From positions 1-43,343 of the forward strand of contig JAKSNC010000014.1 of NCBI GenBank assembly GCA_024400195.1: DNA of 43,343 nucleotides. Direction: 5' to 3'. This DNA comes from Bacteroidales bacterium (GTDB lineage Bacteria; Bacteroidota; Bacteroidia; Bacteroidales; F082). The translations under genes were made by a program, and so were the position numbers. How positions within the stretch are numbered: the stretch's first letter is position 1; each line of letters begins with the position of its first letter. Shown piece after piece: positions 25,480 through 33,139 of this stretch. The notes below the pieces were generated by a model. That model made no database searches and was not told where the DNA came from. It saw only the letters and a list, made by a program, of their open reading frames with translations.

Positions 25480-27036
25480 ATGCAAAAGAGCAAATTAGGA
25501 TTAGATTTTGAGAAAGTTGAGTATGCCAGAGGTCTGGCGAAAAACATTGCAGAAGATGTTCAGTCTTTTGTTGAACAGTACACGACTGTTGCCGTCGAGC
25601 GCACGCTGTGCCGCCTGATGGGTATCGACGGCGTTGATGAAAACGGCGTTCCGTTGCCAAATGTGGTGGTGGAATACCTGAAAGAAAAAGGTGTCCTGAA
25701 TGAAGGTGCCTTGTTCTTCATCGCTAATGCCATGATTCAGACCAAGTTGAATCCACAGCAGATTGCCGAAAAGGTCGCTGCCGGCGAACTCGACATTACA
25801 AAGGTCGTGACAAAAGACCAGAAGCAGATTGCAGAAGCCCTGCAACCAGTCATTGACGAAAGCATGAGCCGCATCCGCACACGTCGTGCCCGCCGCGAAC
25901 ATTATCTCGACACTATCGGCGAAGGCCCGAAGCCTTACCTTTACATCATCGTTGCTACAGGTAACATCTACGAAGATGTCGTTCAGGCTCAGGCTGGCGC
26001 ACGCCAAGGTGCCGATGTCATTGCCGTAATCCGTACTACGGGTCAGAGCTTGCTCGACTATGTGCCTTACGGCGCTACGACAGAAGGTTTCGGCGGCACT
26101 TTCGCCACTCAGGAGAACTTCCGCATCATGCGTAAGGCTCTTGATGAAGTAGGCGAGGAGCAAGGCCGTTACATCCGTCTTTGCAACTACTGCTCAGGTC
26201 TTTGCATGCCTGAAATCGCCATCATGGGTGCTTTCGAAGGCCTCGATGTCATGCTGAACGATGCACTTTACGGCATTCTTTTCCGCGACATCAATATGCA
26301 ACGCACCTTGGTTGATCAGTATATGTCGCGCATTATCAACGGTTTCGCTGGCGTAATCATCAATACTGGTGAAGACAATTATCTCACCACCGCTGATGCC
26401 GTTGAAGCAGCTCACACCGTTTTGGCTTCCGACCTCATCAACGAACAACTCGCTTTGATGGCTGGTCTGAAAGAAGAACAGATGGGCTTAGGTCACGCAT
26501 TCGAAATGGATCCGATGCTTGAAAACGGTTTCCTCATGGAACTGGCTCAGGCTCAGATGACACGCGAAATCTTCCCGAAGGCAACGCTGAAATACATGCC
26601 GCCTACCAAGTTCATGACGGGCAACATCTTCCGTGGTCACATTCAGGATGCTTTGTTCAACATGATTGGCATTTGGACGCACCAAGGCATTCAGCTTTTG
26701 GGTATGCCTACCGAAGCCATCCACACACCATTCATGAGCGACCGTTACCTGTCAATCGAAAACGCCAAGTATATCTTCAACAACATGAAGAGCATTGGCG
26801 ACGAAATGCAGTTTGCCGAGGATGGTATCTGCCGCCGCCGCGCTAAGGAAGTGGTTGACAACACCATCAAACTGTTGGAAGAAATCAACAAGGAAGGTCT
26901 GTTTACGGCACTCGAAAAGGGTATCTTCGGCGATGTGAAACGCCCGAAGAACGGTGGTAAGGGTTTGGAAGGCGTCACCATGAAGGGTGAAAACTACCTG
27001 AACCCATTTGTTGAACTGATGAAAGGTAAGAGATAA
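25480..27036 (+). CDS. kamD: lysine 5,6-aminomutase, alpha subunit
   Basis: This 518-residue large subunit of the adenosylcobalamin- and PLP-dependent mutase moves the terminal amino group of beta-lysine (or D-lysine) to carbon 5. The sequence has the expected length and typical segments (ARQGADVIAVIRTTGQSLLD, YVPYGATTEGFGGTFATQEN) of the TIM-barrel that houses the cofactor. It is cytosolic and forms a complex with KamE downstream. In a clean lysine cluster it would directly follow kamC; here 3.7 kb of accessory DNA lies in between. Confidence 0.96.
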   Translation: MQKSKLGLDFEKVEYARGLAKNIAEDVQSFVEQYTTVAVERTLCRLMGIDGVDENGVPLPNVVVEYLKEKGVLNEGALFFIANAMIQTKLNPQQIAEKVAAGELDITKVVTKDQKQIAEALQPVIDESMSRIRTRRARREHYLDTIGEGPKPYLYIIVATGNIYEDVVQAQAGARQGADVIAVIRTTGQSLLDYVPYGATTEGFGGTFATQENFRIMRKALDEVGEEQGRYIRLCNYCSGLCMPEIAIMGAFEGLDVMLNDALYGILFRDINMQRTLVDQYMSRIINGFAGVIINTGEDNYLTTADAVEAAHTVLASDLINEQLALMAGLKEEQMGLGHAFEMDPMLENGFLMELAQAQMTREIFPKATLKYMPPTKFMTGNIFRGHIQDALFNMIGIWTHQGIQLLGMPTEAIHTPFMSDRYLSIENAKYIFNNMKSIGDEMQFAEDGICRRRAKEVVDNTIKLLEEINKEGLFTALEKGIFGDVKRPKNGGKGLEGVTMKGENYLNPFVELMKGKR

Positions 27037-27062
27037 GAGAAGACGATTTGACATTTAGATAA

Positions 27063-27108
27063 TTTGACAATTAGACAGTCTAAAAGTCAAATAAGTCCAA
27101 TTGTCAAA
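27063..27108. repeat. hairpin of TTTGACA words between kamD and kamE
   Basis: TTTGACAATTAGAC (27063-27076) pairs with GTCCAATTGTCAAA (27095-27108) with one mismatch. Extra TTTGACA/GTCAAA words lie on both sides (27047-27116). The 117-base gap has no ORF. Confidence 0.7.
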
Positions 27109-27153
27109 GGGTCAAAAAATCCAATTTTATAACGAATAATAAACTACAAGATA

Positions 27154-27942
27154 ATGAGCGAAGGATTATATTCAATGGAAGCTAAGGATTTCGACAAAAC
27201 CTTAGACTTAACGAAAATCAAACCTTACGGCGACACCATGAACGATGGTAAGGTGCAACTGAGTTTCACGCTGCCGGTGCCGTGTGGCGCGGAGGCTGTC
27301 GAAGCTGCCAAACAAATGATGAAGAAAATGGGATTGGAGAATCCGGGCGTGGTCTATTACAAGGAGCTGACTCCGGGCTTCACTTTCTTCAACTGCTACG
27401 GAAGCTGCACACACACAGTTGATTACTCGACAATTTATGTTCCGAAAGTCGAGTCAAACACGATGGATATGTACGAAACCGATAAGTTCATCAAGGAAAA
27501 CATCGGTCGTAAGATTGTCGTTGTTGGTGCATCAACCGGAACTGATGCTCACACTGTGGGTATCGATGCTGTCATGAACATGAAGGGTTATGCCGGTCAC
27601 TACGGACTTGAACGCTACGAAATGATTGAAGCCTACAACCTTGGTTCGCAGGTTCCTAACGAAGAATTTATCGCCAAAGGCATTGAACTTCATGCTGACG
27701 CATTGATCATTTCACAGACGGTGACCCAGAAGGATGTTCATATTAAGAACATGACCAATTTCATCGAACTGATGGAAGCCGAAGGTCTGCGCGACAAGAT
27801 GATTTGCTGCTGCGGTGGTGCCCGTGTCACTCACGAACTGGCCAAGGAACTCGGTTTTGATGCTGGTTTCGGCATGAACACATACGCTGATGACGTGGCT
27901 TCATTCATCGTTCAGGAAATGGTGAAAAGAAATATGAAGTAA
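27154..27942 (+). CDS. kamE: lysine 5,6-aminomutase, beta subunit
   Basis: This 262-residue B12-binding subunit has the base-off cobalamin motif TDAHTVGID with His133, and Lys144 (NMKGYAGHYG) as the PLP Schiff-base residue. The numbering agrees with the characterised clostridial enzyme. The C-terminal Rossmann-like domain includes MICCCGGARVTHELAKELGF. It works with KamD, and residues and length are intact. Confidence 0.97.
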   Translation: MSEGLYSMEAKDFDKTLDLTKIKPYGDTMNDGKVQLSFTLPVPCGAEAVEAAKQMMKKMGLENPGVVYYKELTPGFTFFNCYGSCTHTVDYSTIYVPKVESNTMDMYETDKFIKENIGRKIVVVGASTGTDAHTVGIDAVMNMKGYAGHYGLERYEMIEAYNLGSQVPNEEFIAKGIELHADALIISQTVTQKDVHIKNMTNFIELMEAEGLRDKMICCCGGARVTHELAKELGFDAGFGMNTYADDVASFIVQEMVKRNMK

Positions 27943-27957
27943 AAATTCAAAACAGTC

Positions 27958-27988
27958 TTTGAATTTGGGGATAAAATATGTAAATTTG
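27958..27988 (+). promoter_or_regulatory. internal promoter before atoA
   Basis: TTTG at 27958-27961, a 19-base spacer and TAAATTTG at 27981-27988 fit the Bacteroidota consensus fully. It gives the distal genes (atoA onward) their own promoter. Confidence 0.75.
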
Positions 27989-28005
27989 TATCTTTAAAAA
28001 GATAC
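27988..28005 (+). promoter_or_regulatory. stem-loop at the atoA transcript start
   Basis: GTATCTTT, AA, AAAGATAC forms a perfect 8-bp stem just after the -7 element. It would be the first structure of the leader RNA, or an operator for a dimeric regulator. Confidence 0.5.
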
Positions 28006-28055
28006 TTTTACATTGGTATGAAATTAAGTAATTAACAAATAAAACTTTTCGAATT

Positions 28056-28715
28056 ATGGATAAAAACGAAATGAGAGAGGTTATCGCTAAAAGGGCGGCT
28101 AAAGAACTGCATGACGGTGATGTCGTCAATCTTGGAATCGGTATTCCAACACTTATCCCTGACTATCTTCCGGAAGGCGTCTCGGTGACACTTCAAACAG
28201 AAAACGGTGCGATGGGCATGGGCAGCACACCGGCAGAAGGCACGGAAGACAAGAACCTCATTAATGCTGGTGGCGGTTTCATCACCCTCAATCCGGGAGC
28301 AAGCACTTTCGATTCGGCAACATCATTCGCCATCATTCGCGGCGGGCACGTAAACGTGTCGTTCTTGGGTGCTCTTCAGGTTGATGAAAAAGGCAATCTC
28401 GCCAACTGGATTATTCCTGGAAAAATGGCTCCGGGCATGGGCGGCGCAATGGACCTTGTTGTTGGTGCAAAACGCGTGATTCTCACCATGGAACACACAC
28501 AGAAAGGCGCTCCGAAAATCTTGAAGGAATGCACTCTGCCTCTTACGGCTGCCGGTCAGGTTAATATGATTATCACAGAGATGGGTGTTATGGAGATTAC
28601 TCCGGAAGGCATCGTCCTTACCGAGAAACATCCTGAATTTACTGTCGAGGATATTCAGGCTGCAACAGAGGCCAAACTCATTGTATCGCCAAACCTCAAG
28701 TCAATGATTGATTGA
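28056..28715 (+). CDS. atoA: butyryl-CoA:acetoacetate CoA-transferase, subunit B
   Basis: This 219-residue beta subunit carries the catalytic glutamate of family I CoA transferases in TENGAMGMG (Glu49), after GDVVNLGIGIPTLIPDYLP. It partners with the atoD product encoded at 14.7 kb. It is transcribed from a strong promoter directly upstream and is followed at once by crt, whose ATG is 11 bases after the stop. Confidence 0.95.
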   Translation: MDKNEMREVIAKRAAKELHDGDVVNLGIGIPTLIPDYLPEGVSVTLQTENGAMGMGSTPAEGTEDKNLINAGGGFITLNPGASTFDSATSFAIIRGGHVNVSFLGALQVDEKGNLANWIIPGKMAPGMGGAMDLVVGAKRVILTMEHTQKGAPKILKECTLPLTAAGQVNMIITEMGVMEITPEGIVLTEKHPEFTVEDIQAATEAKLIVSPNLKSMID

Positions 28716-28726
28716 AGTCTCTGATT

Positions 28727-29509
28727 ATGAACTATCAATATTTGAAGGTAGAGGATAGGAATGACGGCATATCGGTGCTCACTATATCTGCTCCGAAAAC
28801 GCTGAACGCCCTTAACTCAACTATTTTGCGTGAGATTGACGACTATGTCAGTAATATCGACCTAAGCCGAGTCAAGTCGTTGGTTATCACTGGCGACGGT
28901 GAGAAGTCTTTTGTGGCTGGTGCCGACATCTCTGAGATGGTGCATCTCGGCGAAAAAGAGGGTTTCGAGTTGTCGAAACTCGGAGCAGGTGCGTTCCGTA
29001 AGCTTGAACAACTCCCGATTCCGACAGTGGCAGCCGTCAATGGTTTTGCCTTGGGCGGTGGCTGTGAACTTGCGATGGCGTGCGACATACGTATCGCCTC
29101 GGTCAATGCCAAATTCGGTCAGCCTGAAGTCGGCCTCGGCATCATTCCCGGATTCTCGGGAACTTACCGTCTGTGGAAACTCGTCGGTCAGGCCTACGCT
29201 AAGGAACTCATCTTTACGGGAAAGATGATTGACGCGCAGGAAGCACTTCGTATAGGTCTCGTGAATGCCGTTTGTGAGCCGGCGGAGCTGATGAACAACG
29301 TCTTCGCCATGGTAGGTAAGATGCTCAGAAACGCCCCGTTGGCAATAGCGGCTGCTAAACGCTGCATTAACAATGGCTTCGATATGACCGCCGATGAAGC
29401 TATCGCACTCGAAAATGTCGAGTTCGGAAAGCTGTTTGCGACAGAAGACCAGAAAAACGGCATGTCGGCGTTCCTCGAAAAGAGAAAAGTCATGTTTAAA
29501 GGGAAATAA
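28727..29509 (+). CDS. crt: enoyl-CoA hydratase (crotonase)
   Basis: This is a crotonase-fold enzyme of 260 residues from ATG 28727. A TTG start at 28712 would add five residues and overlap atoA, which is less likely. The oxyanion-hole segments are SFVAGADISEM and NGFALGGGCELAMACD, and the catalytic-Glu region is FGQPEVGLGIIPGFSGT. It would interconvert crotonyl-CoA and 3-hydroxybutyryl-CoA, linking Kal and the Hbd enzyme. The gene ends before a hairpin and an accessory RhuM gene. Confidence 0.9.
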   Translation: MNYQYLKVEDRNDGISVLTISAPKTLNALNSTILREIDDYVSNIDLSRVKSLVITGDGEKSFVAGADISEMVHLGEKEGFELSKLGAGAFRKLEQLPIPTVAAVNGFALGGGCELAMACDIRIASVNAKFGQPEVGLGIIPGFSGTYRLWKLVGQAYAKELIFTGKMIDAQEALRIGLVNAVCEPAELMNNVFAMVGKMLRNAPLAIAAAKRCINNGFDMTADEAIALENVEFGKLFATEDQKNGMSAFLEKRKVMFKGK

Positions 29510-29523
29510 ATTACAATCAGTTA

Positions 29524-29560
29524 TCAGCTAACAGCTTGGTTTGCCCAAACTGTTAGTTGA
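29524..29560. terminator. 37-base hairpin after crt
   Basis: TCAGCTAACAG (29524-29534) pairs with CTGTTAGTTGA (29550-29560) with one G-T pair, and TTGG/CCAA extends the stem inward. There is no T-run, so it may be a weak terminator or one of the dispersed word hairpins. It separates crt from the second RhuM gene. Confidence 0.55.
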
Positions 29561-29601
29561 TTTCTGAAATTCTGAAAGCGGATTTTAGCAAAAAAGGCAT
29601 T

Positions 29602-30618
29602 ATGAGTGATATTGTACCAAACAAGCAGAATCTCATTATCTACAACACCATTGATGGCAAGGTGAGTGTGACGATGATGGCTCGTGATGGCAATGTCTGG
29701 ATGAACCAGAAGCAGATGGCAGAACTTTTTGCCACCTCGATTCCAAATGTCAATATTCATATATCTAACATACTGAATGAAAATGAATTGGATAAAAATT
29801 CAGTTATTAAGGATTATTTAATAACTGCTGCTGATGGTAAGCATTACAATGTCACTTTTTACACCTTGGATATGGTTTTGGCGGTTGGTTTTAGAGTAAA
29901 GGGAAAACGCGGCACGCAATTCCGCATTTGGGCCAATCAGCACTTAAAGGAGTTCATCGTGAAAGGTTTCGTACTTGATGATGAGCGACTCAAGAACCCT
30001 GATGGCCGTCCCGACTACTTTGATGAGTTGCTTGAACGCATCCGCGATATTCGTGCTTCGGAGAAACGATTCTACCAGAAACTACGCGATTTATTTGCCC
30101 TAAGCAGTGACTACGATTCCACCGACAAAGCTACACAGATGTTATTCGCCGAAACACAGAATAAACTGCTTTACGCTGTCACTCACCAAACGGCTGCCGA
30201 AATCGTTGTCAGCCGCGCCGATGCTTCGCAGCCCAACATGGCACTCACTTCATGGAAAGGTTCGGTGGTGCGCAAGCAAGACATCTATATCGCCAAGAAC
30301 TATCTCCGCGCTGATGAGATTGACTTGCTCAACCGTCTTACGACACTTTTCCTTGAATCGGCTGAAATCCGTGTGAAGGAACGTCTCGACTTGACAATCA
30401 ACTATTGGCGACAGAATGTTGATATTCTTCTTCAATTCCAAAACAAAGATGTGCTTCGCGACTCCGGCAGTGTCTCCAATAAGGAAATGGAAGCCCGTGT
30501 TGAGGATGTCTATAAGCAGTTTGACCAGTTTCGCAAACAAGCCGACGCACAACTTGCCGACCAAATGGACGATGAAGAACTGAAGCATTTGGAACAGCTG
30601 ATTGAAAAACGAAAATAA
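29602..30618 (+). CDS. RhuM-family protein (second copy)
   Basis: This is a 338-residue RhuM-family member from ATG 29602. An upstream TTG at 29557 is in frame but poorly placed. Visible blocks are NVWMNQKQMAELFATSIPNV (helix-turn-helix-like), FYTLDMVLAVGFRVKGKRGT and QFRIWANQHLKEFIVKGFVL. The C-terminus is helical with EELKHLEQLIEKRK. It is only distantly similar to the copy at 21.8 kb, so this is not a recent duplication. It carries its own palindrome at the homologous position. It splits crt from hbd and is interpreted as accessory cargo. The function of the family is unresolved. Confidence 0.87.
   Translation: MSDIVPNKQNLIIYNTIDGKVSVTMMARDGNVWMNQKQMAELFATSIPNVNIHISNILNENELDKNSVIKDYLITAADGKHYNVTFYTLDMVLAVGFRVKGKRGTQFRIWANQHLKEFIVKGFVLDDERLKNPDGRPDYFDELLERIRDIRASEKRFYQKLRDLFALSSDYDSTDKATQMLFAETQNKLLYAVTHQTAAEIVVSRADASQPNMALTSWKGSVVRKQDIYIAKNYLRADEIDLLNRLTTLFLESAEIRVKERLDLTINYWRQNVDILLQFQNKDVLRDSGSVSNKEMEARVEDVYKQFDQFRKQADAQLADQMDDEELKHLEQLIEKRK
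29801..29827. repeat. perfect palindrome inside the second RhuM gene
   Basis: CAGTTATTAA (29801-29810) and TTAATAACTG (29818-29827) enclose a 7-base loop, in codons 67-76 (SVIKDYLIT). This is the same alignment column as the palindrome in the first RhuM gene. Confidence 0.88.
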
Positions 30619-30685
30619 TTGTGCATAGTAAATAAACTTCAAAATTGTATAAATCTTAATAGTTAAATCATTAAACCTAAAAGTC

Positions 30686-31522
30686 ATGAAAATTTGCATT
30701 ATTGGAACGGGTACGATGGCAAAAGGTATCGTCAAGGCCTTTGCAGCCAAGATGCCTGTTGTGATGAAGAGCCGCTCGCAGGCAAGCATCGATAAGGCCA
30801 TGGGTTCCATCTCGAAGTCGTACGCCAAACTCGTAGAAAAGGGCAAAATGACTCAGGATGTGATGGATTCCATCATGAAAAACATCATCACGACGACTGA
30901 TTATGCCACATTCGCCGATGCAGACCTCGTTATCGAAGCCGCCGTCGAGGAAATGCAGCTGAAGAAAGAAGTCTTTGCTGAACTCGACAAAATCTGCAAG
31001 CCGGAGACGGTTTTCGCGACCAACTCGTCATCATTGTCAATCACTGAGATAGCCGCTTCAACGACGCGTCCTTCACAGTTCATCGGAATGCACTTCTTCA
31101 ATCCCGCCGACCGTATGGCATTGGTGGAAGTCATCAAGGGACAGCTCACCTCAGCCGAAGTGTGCAAGAACATCGTTGAATTAGCGACTTCGATAGGCAA
31201 GACTCCGGTCGAAGTCAATGAAGCCCCCGGTTTCGTCGTCAACCGCATACTCATCCCGATGATTAACGAGGCAGTCGGTATTCTCGCCGACGGTATCGCA
31301 TCCGCAGAGGATATCGACAAGTGCATGATGCTCGGAGCAAATCATCCAATGGGACCGTTGGCTCTTGCCGACCTCATCGGAAACGATGTTAACCTGGCTA
31401 TCATGGAAGTCCTCTACAAAGAGTTCGGCGATCCGAAATATCGTCCGCATCCCTTGTTGAGAAAGATGGTTCGCGCAGGTTTGCTCGGACGTAAGACTGG
31501 AGAAGGATTCTATAAATATTAA
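30686..31522 (+). CDS. hbd: 3-hydroxybutyryl-CoA dehydrogenase
   Basis: This 278-residue NAD(P)-dependent enzyme interconverts acetoacetyl-CoA and 3-hydroxybutyryl-CoA. The Rossmann motif [15 protein letters not shown] is at the N-terminus, the catalytic His lies in [17 protein letters not shown], and [20 protein letters not shown] marks the C-terminal helical domain. It begins [10 protein letters not shown], a little different from the GxGxxG norm (GTGTMA). It belongs to the lysine pathway by context. Confidence 0.93.
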   Translation: MKICIIGTGTMAKGIVKAFAAKMPVVMKSRSQASIDKAMGSISKSYAKLVEKGKMTQDVMDSIMKNIITTTDYATFADADLVIEAAVEEMQLKKEVFAELDKICKPETVFATNSSSLSITEIAASTTRPSQFIGMHFFNPADRMALVEVIKGQLTSAEVCKNIVELATSIGKTPVEVNEAPGFVVNRILIPMINEAVGILADGIASAEDIDKCMMLGANHPMGPLALADLIGNDVNLAIMEVLYKEFGDPKYRPHPLLRKMVRAGLLGRKTGEGFYKY

Positions 31523-31533
31523 TAAACAAGAAG

Positions 31534-31568
31534 TTAGAAGATAGAAGTTAGAAGTTAGAAGTTAGAAT
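31534..31568 (+). repeat. left arm of the 35-bp inverted repeat framing the four-helix-bundle gene
   Basis: This stretch of GTTAGAA/GATAGAA heptamers ends at the AT of the start codon. It pairs with 31943-31977 in 30 of 35 positions. Confidence 0.9.
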
Positions 31569-31938
31569 GGCGACTCGGTCTTTTAAGGAACTTATCGTTT
31601 GGCAAAAAGCGCACTCGTTTGTCTTGAATGTCTATAAATTCGCGCAGTCTTTTCCAAAAGACGAAATGTACGGATTGACATCCCAGTTCAAAAGAGCCGC
31701 AGTTTCAATTGCGGGAAACATTGCCGAGGGATATGCAAAAAAATCCTTAGCAGATAAGTTGAAATTCTTTAATATTTCTCAAGGCTCTTTGGAAGAATGT
31801 GAATATTACATTGTTCTGTCAAGAGATTTGGAATTTATTTCAAAAGAACAAGAAAAAGTTCTTGATTCATTGTCAGATGAAATCGGAAAACTTCTTCAAT
31901 CTTATATGAAAAAGATGCAGTCTTCTAAAAATTCTTAA
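31567..31938 (+). CDS. four-helix-bundle protein (23S rRNA intervening-sequence protein family)
   Basis: This 123-residue protein has family hallmarks ELIVWQKAHSFVLNVYKFAQ, FPKDEMYGLTSQFKRAAVSI and NIAEGYAKKSLADKLKFFN. The family is named after proteins encoded in intervening sequences of bacterial 23S rRNA genes and is also common as a free-standing gene. The molecular role is unclear. The ORF is enclosed almost exactly by a 35-bp imperfect inverted repeat made of GTTAGAA words, so the RNA can fold with the whole gene in the loop, as intervening sequences do. It splits hbd from bcd and is probably mobile or formerly mobile cargo. Confidence 0.88.
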   Translation: MATRSFKELIVWQKAHSFVLNVYKFAQSFPKDEMYGLTSQFKRAAVSIAGNIAEGYAKKSLADKLKFFNISQGSLEECEYYIVLSRDLEFISKEQEKVLDSLSDEIGKLLQSYMKKMQSSKNS

Positions 31939-31942
31939 TTCT

Positions 31943-31977
31943 ATTCTAACTACTATCTCCTAACTCCTATATTCTAA
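31943..31977 (+). repeat. right arm of the 35-bp inverted repeat framing the four-helix-bundle gene
   Basis: It begins four bases after the stop codon and is complementary to 31534-31568 at 30 of 35 positions. The five differences are scattered, so the stem is old or was assembled from words rather than copied. Confidence 0.9.
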
Positions 31978-31987
31978 AAAAAAGATC

Positions 31988-33127
31988 ATGGATTTTAGTT
32001 ATTCAAAGACAGAAGAACTCTTCTTGCAGATGATCAGGTCATTTGCTGAGAATGAAGTCAAGCCTTTGGCCGCCGAAGTTGACGAGCAGGAACGTTTTCC
32101 TGAAGAGACCGTCAAAAAGATGGCGAAACTTGGGCTGATGGGTATTCCGGTGCCGAAACAGTATGGTGGTGCCGGCGGAACAGTCCAGATGTATATCATG
32201 GCTGTTGAAGAACTCTCGAGAGTATGTGCTACGACAGGCGTCATCGTCTCGGCTCATACCTCATTGTGCATGGCTCCTATACTTGAACATGGCACAGAAG
32301 AACAGAAGATGAAATATTTGCCGAAACTTGCGTCAGGCGAATGGATCGGTGCATTCGGACTTACCGAACCTAATGCTGGAACCGATGCCGCTATGCAGCA
32401 GACCACAGCTGTCGATGCCGGCGACAAATGGATTCTCAACGGTAGCAAGATTTTTATCACCAATGCTGCTTACGCAAACGTCTTTATCGTTATGGCGATG
32501 ACAGATAAGTCATTGGGAACCAAAGGAATCTCTGCTTTCATCGTTGAAAAGGGATTCAAGGGATTCTCCATTGGAAAGAAGGAATTGAAGATGGGTATCC
32601 GTGGTTCGGCCACATGCGAACTTATTTTTGAAAACTGCGAAGTGCCGAAGGAAAACCTCCTCGGACCTCTCGGAAAAGGTTTCAGCATCGCTATGAAGAC
32701 CCTTGATGGCGGTCGTATCGGTATTGCTTCGCAGGCTCTCGGCATAGCTCAGGGCGCGATGGACGAGACAGTCAAATACACCAAGGAACGCAAGCAGTTC
32801 GGAAGAAGCATCTCGGCTTTTCAGAATACGCAGTTCCAGATGGCCGACCTCAAAACTAAGGTCGAAGCAGCCCGTCTTCTCGTCCGCAGTGCGGCTTGGA
32901 AGAAGGACAAAGGACTGCCTTATACCGCCGACGCTGCCATGGCAAAGCTTTTCGCCGCCGAGACAGCAATGGAGGTGACGACGAAGGCCGTCCAGTTCCA
33001 TGGAGGCTACGGATATACACGCGAATATCCTGTCGAGCGTATGATGCGCGACGCTAAGATTACTGAGATTTACGAAGGTACTTCGGAAGTCCAGAGAATG
33101 GTTATTGCAGGTCAGTTATTCAAATAG
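31988..33127 (+). CDS. bcd: butyryl-CoA dehydrogenase (short-chain acyl-CoA dehydrogenase)
   Basis: This 379-residue FAD enzyme reduces crotonyl-CoA to butyryl-CoA, or performs the reverse reaction. Family signatures are GAFGLTEPNAGTDAAMQQT (substrate/FAD binding), the QFGRSISAFQNTQFQMAD segment, and the C-terminal YEGTSEVQRMVIAGQLF near the catalytic Glu. It is followed after 12 bases by etfB, the arrangement of the electron-bifurcating Bcd-EtfAB complex of butyrate producers. Bifurcation itself cannot be read directly. Confidence 0.92.
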   Translation: MDFSYSKTEELFLQMIRSFAENEVKPLAAEVDEQERFPEETVKKMAKLGLMGIPVPKQYGGAGGTVQMYIMAVEELSRVCATTGVIVSAHTSLCMAPILEHGTEEQKMKYLPKLASGEWIGAFGLTEPNAGTDAAMQQTTAVDAGDKWILNGSKIFITNAAYANVFIVMAMTDKSLGTKGISAFIVEKGFKGFSIGKKELKMGIRGSATCELIFENCEVPKENLLGPLGKGFSIAMKTLDGGRIGIASQALGIAQGAMDETVKYTKERKQFGRSISAFQNTQFQMADLKTKVEAARLLVRSAAWKKDKGLPYTADAAMAKLFAAETAMEVTTKAVQFHGGYGYTREYPVERMMRDAKITEIYEGTSEVQRMVIAGQLFK

Positions 33128-33139
33128 GAGGGAAGATTT

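Noticed and set aside
25501-26163. 220-codon minus-strand frame inside kamD
   Set aside because: It is a shadow of a gene with full family similarity on the + strand.
28712-28726. TTG start for crt at 28712
   Set aside because: It overlaps the atoA stop, and the ATG at 28727 begins a normal crotonase N-terminus.
29557-29601. TTG start for the second RhuM gene
   Set aside because: It lies in the right arm of the hairpin after crt. ATG 29602 gives the expected N-terminus.
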